From contig CAYRFV010000338.1 of assembly GCA_964423545.1 (NCBI GenBank), positions 1 to 5,364 on the forward strand: 5,364 nt of DNA, written 5' to 3'. Both the position numbers and the translations under genes were made by a program. The notes beneath the pieces are model-generated. The model searched no databases and had not been told where the DNA came from. It saw nothing but the letters and a program-made list of their open reading frames with translations. The stretch is from JALOOE01 sp964423545. Its GTDB lineage: Bacteria; Chloroflexota; Anaerolineae; CG2-30-64-16. Below are positions 1 to 5,364 of the stretch, piece after piece. Each line of letters opens with the position of its first letter. Position 1 is the first letter of the stretch.

Positions 1-253
1 GACTGTAATCACTGCAACAGACATTGAACGGCATTTATGCGATGTTTGCGCGTAACCGTGTTGCGGTCCATGTTTCGATCCTGGCTATGCGTCCCGATAG
101 CGAAATGAGCGTTGGTCTCTGCCTTTGCCGGACGGACCTGCTGAGGGGTCGGATAGCTTTGCGCGTGAGAGGTCACATCCCGTGCCTACGAGAGACCGAA
201 TTGTTGCGACTGTCTTGTCATATCGCATTCTTCCCCTGCACAGAGCCTGGCTG
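1..253. other. Leader region without a supportable gene
   Basis: Short open frames run through this stretch on both strands, but none has a recognisable protein or convincing ribosome site. I found no clear pair of -35 and -10 boxes: TTGAAC at 24-29 and TTGCGG at 61-66 have no good partner at 16-18 bases. The promoter of the repeat protein may lie here in a form I cannot recognise. Confidence 0.5.
167..184 (+). promoter_or_regulatory. Shine-Dalgarno-like site with alternative GTG start
   Basis: GAGAGG at 167-172 lies nine bases before an in-frame GTG at 182-184 (then CCT ACG AGA). It is the best ribosome-site match upstream of the repeat protein; ATG 254 has only a weak AGAG-type match in front. 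A start here would give 981 residues with a 24-residue extension before the signal peptide. The GAGG sits in the loop of a minor 4-bp hairpin (GTGA/TCAC, 165-176). I still prefer ATG 254 because of the signal peptide. The frame is closed by a TAG at 98-100, so no start can lie further upstream than that. Confidence 0.35.
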
Positions 254-307
254 ATGGCGCGTCTGAGCCTGCTCTTGCTCGTCTTCTTGCCGACTGCGGC
301 ATTTGCG
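254..307 (+). other. Signal peptide of the repeat protein
   Basis: Eighteen codons encode a short positive start (MAR), a hydrophobic core (LSLLLLVFLP) and a small-residue end (TAAFA) followed by QG. AFA before Q fits the A-x-A rule for signal peptidase I. There is no Cys after the cleavage site, so this is not a lipoprotein, and no twin Arg, so export is by Sec. If translation began at GTG 182 the signal would carry an extra 24 residues in front, a long but not impossible n-region. Confidence 0.88.
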
Positions 308-3127
308 CAGGGCCAGACCATCTACCCGACGGATATCGCCGGCCCTTCGGGTAGCGGTTCTTTCGGCAAGCAGGTGGTGGTGCTGCTGAACGGCAACATC
401 GTAGTCGCGGATCCGGGCTATGACACCGCCACGGCGGTGGACGCCGGAGCGGTCTATCTCTATGACGGCAACACACTGGCGTTGATCAGCGCGCTCACGG
501 GGAGCCATTCCGGCGACCAGATTGGCTCAGGCTATTTCGGAGTCGCCAAGGGCATAACGGCCTTGAGCAACGGCAACTACGTGGTGAGCAGCCCCAATTG
601 GAACGGCCAAGCCGGCGCCGTCACTTGGGCCAGCGGTGTGACGGGCGTGACCGGGACGGTATCGATCGCCAACAGCCTCGTAGGTCTTTGCAACGATCTT
701 GTTGGTTCCGCCGTTCTCGCGCTGCCTGACGGCAACTATGTTGTGGGCAGCCCCTTCTGGGACTATGCCGACCCCCAATGCTCGCAATCCCCTGGGCCCG
801 GACGCCAATATGGCGCTGCTACCTGGGCCAATGGCGCCACCGGCGTTACCGGGACCATTTCCACTGCCAACAGTCTCATCGGCGGCGCGGACAACACGTT
901 CGTTGGCGCCGACCTGAAACTTCTGAGCAACGGCAACTTTCTGGTGCTCAGCCTCAATGGTGGTAAAGGCGCTGTGACCTGGGGTAGCGCTGCTACTGGC
1001 CTCTCGACCGGCACACTGTCTAGCCTCAACAGCCTCGTTGGCAGTCATGTCGATGATAAGGTTGGCGGGACTTACGGAACCGTCCAGGGTGTGGTCACCC
1101 TCAGCAACGGCAACTATGTGGTGGTGAGCCCCAGTTGGGACAACGTTTCGGCCGCGGCCGTCGATGCCGGCGCGGTCACCTGGGGCAACGGCGCCACGGG
1201 CACAAGTGGCGTCGTGTCCATCGCCAATAGCCTCGTCGGCACCCGGATGAATGACAACGTTGGCAACGGCGGTAACGCGCCCGGTGTGACGCCTCTCAAT
1301 AATGGCAACTACGTGGTGACCAGCTATATCTGGAACAACGGTGCGGTCGTTGATGCCGGCGCGGTCACCTGGGGCGATGGCGCCACCGGTGTCAAAGGAG
1401 TCATCACCGCCGCCAACAGCCTCGTCGGCAGTTCGGCCTACGACTACGTCGGGTTCAACCCCAGTTGCAACGGTTGCAGCGGCGTGACGGCCCTCACCAA
1501 TGGCAACTACGTGGTGAGCAGCCCCTATTGGAATGGCAGTCGCGGCGCTGCCACCTGGGGCAACGGCGCCACCGGCGTCAAAGGAGTCATCTCGTCCGCC
1601 AACAGTCTCATCGGTGGCGCAACCACGGATGCGGTTGGCAAGCGCGGCGCAACCGCACTCCCGAACGGCAACTACGTAGTAATCAGTCCTGAGTGGCAGA
1701 GCTATGCTGGCGCTGTCACCTGGGGCAATGGCGCTACCGGCATCACGGGAACCGTATCGGCTGTCAACAGCCTCGTCGGCGGTTCGGCCTCCAACTATGT
1801 CGGCTCGATCCCTAACTGTGATTGCAGCGGTGTAACGGCCCTCGCCGATGGTGATTACGTGGTGAGCAGTCCCTATTGGAATCTAAATCGCGGCGCCGCC
1901 ACCTGGGGCAACGGCGCCACCGGCATCACGGGAACCGTCTCGGCCGCGAACAGTCTTGTTGGCAGTGCGTCCGGCGACTACCTCAGTCTGCTCCGTGCGG
2001 CTGACCCTTTCGACGTCGACCCCTATCCGGGTACGGTTGCCCTGAGCGGCGTCATTCCGTTGAGCAACGGCAATTTCGTGGTGGCCAGTCCCTATTGGGA
2101 CAATGGTGCAGTTGTTGACGCCGGCGCTGTCACCTGGGGCAACGGTGATACCGGTTTGACCGGCGAGATCTCGGCTGCCAATAGCCTTGTGGGAAGCAGC
2201 AGCGGTGACGGGATCGGTTCTGTTGGCGTCACCGCCCTGGCCAATGGCAACTATGTCGTGGCGAGCCCCTTCTGGAGCAATATGATCGCCGGTACGGTCG
2301 AGGTCGGCGCTGTGACATGGGGCAGTGGCGTTGCGGGCGTCAAGGGCGCTGTCTCTGCAACCAACAGCCTGGTCGGCGGCGCCGATGTCGATCGCGTTGG
2401 CTTCGCCGGGGTGACGGCTCTCGCCAACGGCAATTATGTCGTGCGAAGCCCCCGCTGGGACAGCGGGACGATTCTCGACGTTGGCGCAATCACCTGGGGC
2501 AATGGCGCTTCCGGCGCTGTAGGAGTCGTCACCCCGGCCAATAGCCTGGTCGGCAGTGCCGATTTTGATACCGTAGGCGCAGGCGAGGTGACAGTCCTGA
2601 ACAGCGGCGACTACATCGTCCACAGTCCGACCTGGGACAATGGAGCAGTTGCCGACGTTGGCGCCATCACTTGGGGGTTCGGGGCCACTGGCACAACCGG
2701 AGCGATCGACAGCAATAACAGTGTGGTGGGAGCGACCAGTGGCCAGGGAACGACGATGATATCGCTGGCGGCGAACAACGATCGCCGCGTTATCGCCGGC
2801 AGAGACGTGGACCAGATCGTGACGGTCGTCGAGCTCGTTCCCAGACTGATGGTGCACCGGGCCGGCGATGGCTCAGGTGTGGTCAGCAGCATCCCGGCCG
2901 GGATCACATGCGGCGCCGACTGCTCTGAAACGTTCAGCCACGGCACGGTTGTCATGTTGGCTGCCACGCCGGACACAGGATCGACCTTCATCGGTTGGAG
3001 TGGGGCATGCAACGGCGCGGGCGACTGCATGGTCACCATGGACAGCGCCAGGACCGTCACCGCAACCTTTGCCGAAACGCCAGCGACGCAACGCTTGGTC
3101 TTCCTGCCGCTCCTTGAAAGCCAGTAG
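254..3127 (+). CDS. Secreted FG-GAP-like beta-propeller repeat protein with C-terminal InlB-B-like domain
   Basis: Exported protein of 957 residues; I do not recognise a named gene. Seen: a signal peptide at residues 1-18 (MAR, then a Leu-rich core, then AFA before QG, a good signal peptidase I site). Residues 37 to about 862 carry 14 repeat cores of the form aLsNGNYVVsSPyWdn...GAVTWGNGATGvtG.vsaaNSLVGs, 53-73 residues apart. The first unit (FGKQVVVLLNGN...DAGAVYLYDG...LTGS) looks like a classic FG-GAP blade, so the region is probably one or two beta-propellers. Residues 866-939 resemble the divergent InlB B-repeat family (GSGVVSS.PAGI.CG..C, GWSGAC.G.G.C.VTMD.ARTVTATF). The last 18 residues end in LVFLPLLESQ. 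All ten Cys of the mature protein could form disulfides. Family knowledge: FG-GAP propellers and InlB-type domains occur in surface adhesion and binding proteins; the ligand here is unknown. I recall a similar repeat family of unknown function (DUF5649) in filamentous-haemagglutinin-like proteins, unverified. ATG 254 is chosen because it places the signal peptide exactly at the N-terminus; its own ribosome site is weak. Stop is TAG. Confidence 0.9.
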   Translation: MARLSLLLLVFLPTAAFAQGQTIYPTDIAGPSGSGSFGKQVVVLLNGNIVVADPGYDTATAVDAGAVYLYDGNTLALISALTGSHSGDQIGSGYFGVAKGITALSNGNYVVSSPNWNGQAGAVTWASGVTGVTGTVSIANSLVGLCNDLVGSAVLALPDGNYVVGSPFWDYADPQCSQSPGPGRQYGAATWANGATGVTGTISTANSLIGGADNTFVGADLKLLSNGNFLVLSLNGGKGAVTWGSAATGLSTGTLSSLNSLVGSHVDDKVGGTYGTVQGVVTLSNGNYVVVSPSWDNVSAAAVDAGAVTWGNGATGTSGVVSIANSLVGTRMNDNVGNGGNAPGVTPLNNGNYVVTSYIWNNGAVVDAGAVTWGDGATGVKGVITAANSLVGSSAYDYVGFNPSCNGCSGVTALTNGNYVVSSPYWNGSRGAATWGNGATGVKGVISSANSLIGGATTDAVGKRGATALPNGNYVVISPEWQSYAGAVTWGNGATGITGTVSAVNSLVGGSASNYVGSIPNCDCSGVTALADGDYVVSSPYWNLNRGAATWGNGATGITGTVSAANSLVGSASGDYLSLLRAADPFDVDPYPGTVALSGVIPLSNGNFVVASPYWDNGAVVDAGAVTWGNGDTGLTGEISAANSLVGSSSGDGIGSVGVTALANGNYVVASPFWSNMIAGTVEVGAVTWGSGVAGVKGAVSATNSLVGGADVDRVGFAGVTALANGNYVVRSPRWDSGTILDVGAITWGNGASGAVGVVTPANSLVGSADFDTVGAGEVTVLNSGDYIVHSPTWDNGAVADVGAITWGFGATGTTGAIDSNNSVVGATSGQGTTMISLAANNDRRVIAGRDVDQIVTVVELVPRLMVHRAGDGSGVVSSIPAGITCGADCSETFSHGTVVMLAATPDTGSTFIGWSGACNGAGDCMVTMDSARTVTATFAETPATQRLVFLPLLESQ
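362..2839 (+). repeat. Fourteen tandem FG-GAP-like propeller repeats
   Basis: The NGN-type cores begin at bases 389, 569, 728, 929, 1106, 1301, 1499, 1664, 1847, 2066, 2243, 2426, 2603 and 2777, giving unit lengths of 60, 53, 67, 59, 65, 66, 55, 61, 73, 59, 61, 59 and 58 codons. Twelve units (2-13) carry both the TW(G/A) strand and an NS(L/V)(V/I)G strand. Unit 1 has YLYDG and LTGS in those places, as in standard FG-GAP repeats. Unit 14 (AANNDRRVIAGRDV...VVEL) is worn and half length but keeps the period. Most length variation lies in two loops: after the SPxW strand (for example DYADPQCSQSPGPGRQY in unit 3) and before the next core (for example the long insert in unit 9). The shortened NGN loop replaces the DxDxDG-like calcium loop of integrin-type blades. 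Repeat boundaries are approximate. Confidence 0.9.
1475..1924 (+). repeat. Two-unit internal duplication within the propeller (units 7 and 9)
   Basis: Bases 1475-1576 and 1823-1924 align without gaps over 34 codons with 13 mismatches by hand count (about 87% identity), 348 bases apart. Both copies start just after a Cys-containing loop (SCNGC and NCDC), read SGVTAL and VVSSPYWN, and share RGAATWGNGATG. The unit between them (unit 8) is less similar in this stretch. Next to it, units 6 and 7 share the VKGVI strand almost base for base, and units 8 and 9 share an identical 20-base stretch (1736-1755 and 1919-1938). The pattern suggests duplication of a two-blade block followed by local exchange. 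Confidence 0.75.
2849..3070 (+). other. InlB-B-like (Flg_new_2 type) beta domain at the C-terminus
   Basis: Residues 866-939 of the secreted protein. Seen: MVHRAGDGSGVVSS, then PAGITCGADC, a TVVMLAATPDTGSTFIGWSG stretch, ACNGAGDC, and VTMDSARTVTATF. This order matches the divergent InlB B-repeat / Listeria-Bacteroides repeat pattern, here in the version with two Cys pairs (TCGADC and ACNGAGDC), which would probably form disulfides outside the cell. Such domains are common as single C-terminal or tandem modules in bacterial surface proteins and are thought to act as spacers or binding modules. The assignment is from memory of the family consensus. Confidence 0.8.
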
Positions 3128-3183
3128 CTAGAGGTTCTTCCCTCCGCACCCTGTGAGATGAAGGGCAAGAATCATTGTTGTGG

Positions 3184-3214
3184 AGCGCCAGGCTCGCCAA
3201 GCGAGCCCGGCGCT
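3184..3214. terminator. Bidirectional hairpin terminator between convergent genes
   Basis: AGCGCC-A-GGCTCGC, loop CAA, then GCGAGCC-C-GGCGCT: a 7-bp and a 6-bp perfect stem separated by a single A/C mismatch, 13 base pairs in all and mostly G:C. It lies 56 bases after the stop of the repeat protein and 13 bases after the clpB stop. Neither side has a real run of T (ATTCAT on the + strand, CCACAAC on the - strand), so it is either a U-poor terminator or an RNA-protecting 3' stem. Its position between two converging genes supports use from both sides. Confidence 0.75.
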
Positions 3215-3227
3215 ATTCATCCCTGCG

Positions 3228-5364
3228 TTACTTCCCTGCCACTTCTTTCGAAAACACCAGCTTGCCTGCCACTGCGTCCACCACGACCGCATCCCCGCGC
3301 TGGAAACTTCCCTCCAGCAGCGCGAGCGCCAGCGGATCCTGCAGGTGCTGCTGGATCGCCCGTTTCAGCGGTCGTGCGCCGTAGACCGGATCGTAGCCGG
3401 CTTCGGCCAGGAACTCGCGCGCCCGATCGGTCAGGCGCAGGGTCAGGCCGCGATCGCTCAGCATCCTCTCAAGCCGTCGCAGTTGGATCTCCACGATCTT
3501 GCCCAGGTCCTCGCGCGTCAGGCTGTGGAACACCACGATCTCATCGATCCGGTTCAGAAACTCCGGCGGGAACGCCTGCCGCAGCGCGGCCATGGCCCGC
3601 TCCGAACGCTGGCTGTCGGTCAGCGCCGGGTCGTTGATGTACTGGCTGCCGATGTTCGATGTCATGATGACCACAGCGTTCTTGAAGTCTACCGTGCGTC
3701 CGTGACCGTCGGTCAGCCGGCCGTCATCGAGCAGCTGCAGCAGCGTGTTGAACACCTCGCGATGCGCCTTCTCGATCTCATCGAAAAGCACGACACTGTA
3801 CGGCTTCCGGCGCACCGCCTCGGTGAGCTGGCCCCCCTCGTCGTAGCCCACATAGCCGGGCGGTGCGCCGATCAACCGGCTCACCGTATGCCGCTCTTGA
3901 TACTCCGACATGTCGATGCGGATCATCGCGGCTTCGTCGTCGAACAGGAACTCGGCCAGGGCGCGGGCCAGCTCCGTCTTGCCGACGCCCGTCGGCCCCA
4001 GGAAGACGAAGCTGCCGATCGGTCGGTTCGGGTCCTGTAGGCCGGCGCGCGCACGGCGGACCGCATTCGCCACCGCCCGGATCGCTTCGTCCTGCCCCAC
4101 GACGCGTTCGTGCAGACGCTCCGGCATCTGTAGCAGCTTGGCGATCTCCCCTTCCAGCAGCTTGCTGACAGGGACGTGCGTCCAGCTCGACACGACCTCG
4201 GCCACCTCCTCCGCGCCGACTTCCTCCTTCAGCAGCATCCCGCGCTGCTGCATCTCGCCCAGCTCGGCCTCGGCCTGCTTGAGCGACGCCTCCAGTCCGA
4301 CCAACTTGCCGTACTGCAGCTCCGCAGCCCGGTTGTAGTCGTAGCGTCGCTGGGCAATCTCGATCTCATGCCGCGTCGCCTCGATTTCTTGCTTGATGCC
4401 CGACGCACGCTCGATGACTTCACGCTCCCGGCCCAACCGCGCATCGAGGCTCCGGCGCTCCTCTTGCAGGTCGGCCAACTCGCGCTCGATCGTCGCCAGC
4501 CGCTCCTTCGATGCGGCATCGCTCTCCTTCTTCAGCGCCTCGCGCTCGATCTCCAGCTGCATGATGCGGCGTTTGATCTCATCGAGCTCGGCCGGGTCGG
4601 ATGTGATCTCCATGCGGAGCCGGCTGGCGGCTTCGTCGATCAGGTCGATGGCCTTGTCCGGCAGAAAGCGGTCGGCGATGTAACGGTGCGATAGCGTGGC
4701 GGCAGCGATCACGGCTGCATCGGTGATGCGCACGTTGTGATGGACTTCGTAGCGCTCCTTCAGCCCGCGCAATATCGAGATGGTGTCCGCCACGGTCGGC
4801 TCATCCACCAGCACCGGTTGGAAGCGGCGCTCAAGCGCTGGGTCTTTCTCGATGTGCTTGCGGTACTCGTCGAGAGTGGTCGCGCCGATGGCGTGGAGCT
4901 CGCCGCGCGCCAGCATCGGCTTGAGCATGTTGCTGGCATCCATCGCGCCCTCGGCTGCGCCTGCGCCCACCACGGTGTGCAGTTCGTCGATGAACAGGAT
5001 GACTTGCCCTGCGGCATCGGTGATCTCCTTCAGCACGGCCTTGAGCCGCTCCTCGAACTCGCCGCGGTACTTCGCGCCGGCGACGAGTGCGCCCATGTCG
5101 AGCGCCACCACCCGCTTGTCCTTGAGCCCTTCGGGCACATCCCCGCGGATGATGCGTTGCGCCAATCCTTCGACAATGGCGGTCTTGCCGACCCCCGGCT
5201 CACCGATGAGCACAGGGTTGTTTTTGGTGCGCCGGCTGAGGATCTGGATGGTGCGGCGGATCTCCTCGTCGCGTCCGATCACCGGGTCGAGCTTGCCCTG
5301 CCGCGCAAGCTGCGTCATGTCGCGGCCATATTTCTCCAGCGCCTGGTATGTGCCCTCCGGGTTC
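3228..5364 (-). CDS. clpB: ATP-dependent chaperone ClpB (5' end outside the window)
   Basis: ClpB is a cytosolic hexameric HSP100 disaggregase that threads aggregated proteins through its pore using ATP, with DnaK/DnaJ/GrpE. The frame is open to the window edge; 711 residues are visible of about 860, so the N-terminal domain is missing. Numbered from the internal Met at 5318, D1 has Walker A GEPGVGKT (39-46), pore loop GAKYRGEFE (81-89), Walker B VILFIDE (106-112) and an Arg-finger region LERRF (162-166). A long charged coiled coil at about 235-370 is the middle domain, full length as in ClpB and longer than in ClpC. D2 has Walker A GPTGVGKT (441-448), pore loop GYVGYDEGG (488-496), Walker B VVLFDE (509-514), sensor 1 TSN (553-555), FLNRIDE (587-593) and sensor 2 GARP (647-650). 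No ClpP-binding IGF/IGL loop is seen, which argues against ClpA/ClpC. All catalytic residues are present, so it should be active. Ends in AGK then TAA. Heat-shock control elements, if any, lie outside the window. Confidence 0.97.
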   Translation of the reverse strand, partial: NPEGTYQALEKYGRDMTQLARQGKLDPVIGRDEEIRRTIQILSRRTKNNPVLIGEPGVGKTAIVEGLAQRIIRGDVPEGLKDKRVVALDMGALVAGAKYRGEFEERLKAVLKEITDAAGQVILFIDELHTVVGAGAAEGAMDASNMLKPMLARGELHAIGATTLDEYRKHIEKDPALERRFQPVLVDEPTVADTISILRGLKERYEVHHNVRITDAAVIAAATLSHRYIADRFLPDKAIDLIDEAASRLRMEITSDPAELDEIKRRIMQLEIEREALKKESDAASKERLATIERELADLQEERRSLDARLGREREVIERASGIKQEIEATRHEIEIAQRRYDYNRAAELQYGKLVGLEASLKQAEAELGEMQQRGMLLKEEVGAEEVAEVVSSWTHVPVSKLLEGEIAKLLQMPERLHERVVGQDEAIRAVANAVRRARAGLQDPNRPIGSFVFLGPTGVGKTELARALAEFLFDDEAAMIRIDMSEYQERHTVSRLIGAPPGYVGYDEGGQLTEAVRRKPYSVVLFDEIEKAHREVFNTLLQLLDDGRLTDGHGRTVDFKNAVVIMTSNIGSQYINDPALTDSQRSERAMAALRQAFPPEFLNRIDEIVVFHSLTREDLGKIVEIQLRRLERMLSDRGLTLRLTDRAREFLAEAGYDPVYGARPLKRAIQQHLQDPLALALLEGSFQRGDAVVVDAVAGKLVFSKEVAGK
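4205..4615 (-). other. ClpB middle (M) domain coiled coil
   Basis: Heptad-like charged sequence inserted in D1, about 137 residues, running from SRLRMEITSDPAELDEIKRR through DYNRAAELQYGKL to LLKEEVGAEEVAEVV. This domain is the docking site for DnaK and sets the activity of ClpB; its full length is the main reason for calling ClpB rather than ClpC. Where many ClpB proteins have a Trp in an EEWKAEK-like motif, this one reads LDARLGRER, so that Trp is replaced by Leu. The boundary residues are approximate. Confidence 0.8.

Noticed and set aside
112..199. Inverted repeat TTGGTCTCT / AGAGACCGA in the leader
   Set aside because: Nine pairs including one G/T wobble, with arms 70 bases apart, could arise by chance and has no other support as a riboswitch or operator.
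362..2839. Possible CRISPR array or non-coding tandem repeat
   Set aside because: The repeats stay in one reading frame, differ mainly by synonymous or conservative changes and vary in length by whole codons, so they are protein repeats.
1883..2857. Long open frame of 324 codons on the - strand inside the repeat gene
   Set aside because: It lies opposite the repeat array, its apparent repeats mirror those of the coding strand, and it has no recognisable domain. Long antisense frames are expected opposite GC-rich repetitive coding sequence.
2611..3168. Open frame of 185 codons on the - strand covering the end of the repeat gene
   Set aside because: It overlaps the InlB-like domain, which has clear family motifs on the + strand; the antisense product matches nothing I know.
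3180..4040. Open frame of 286 codons on the + strand opposite clpB
   Set aside because: It is fully antisense to the conserved D2 domain of ClpB, has a low-complexity composition and starts inside the hairpin region. It is a shadow of clpB.
5316..5318. ATG at 5318 as the start of ClpB
   Set aside because: The frame continues upstream to the window edge with conserved ClpB sequence (NPEGTYQALEKYGRD), so this Met is internal and the true start is outside the window.

Overview
The window holds two convergent genes separated by about 100 bases. The first, on the + strand, encodes a secreted repeat protein. The second, on the - strand, is most of clpB, the ATP-driven protein disaggregase. Its start, and the N-terminal substrate-binding domain, lie beyond the right edge of the window. 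Base composition is high in G+C, roughly 60% or a little more by eye, and is similar in both genes, so nothing points to recent foreign origin of either.

Layout. Bases 1-253 are a leader with no supportable gene; a Shine-Dalgarno-like GAGAGG near 167 could serve an alternative GTG start at 182. Bases 254-3127 encode a 957-residue exported protein. It has a signal peptide, then 14 regularly spaced repeat cores related to the FG-GAP (integrin-type) beta-propeller blade, then a Cys-rich InlB-B-like beta domain, and ends in a short hydrophobic tail, RLVFLPLLESQ. Bases 3128-3227 contain a strong GC-rich hairpin at 3184-3214 that probably ends transcription from both sides. Bases 3228-5364 (- strand) are clpB, missing about 150 N-terminal residues.

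Organism. A free-living bacterium. The secreted protein ends in a VFLPLL-type tail, which I recall as a frequent ending of exported Chloroflexota proteins, and the ClpB middle domain (DYNRAAELQYGKL) is compatible with that phylum. I place it tentatively in Chloroflexota; a proteobacterium or another high-GC lineage is not excluded.

The two genes are not an operon and need not work together: one acts outside the cell or on its surface, the other is cytosolic protein quality control. The part most worth attention is the repeat protein, whose 14 cores fit two seven-bladed propellers and whose first blade looks like ordinary FG-GAP while the others follow a distinct consensus.
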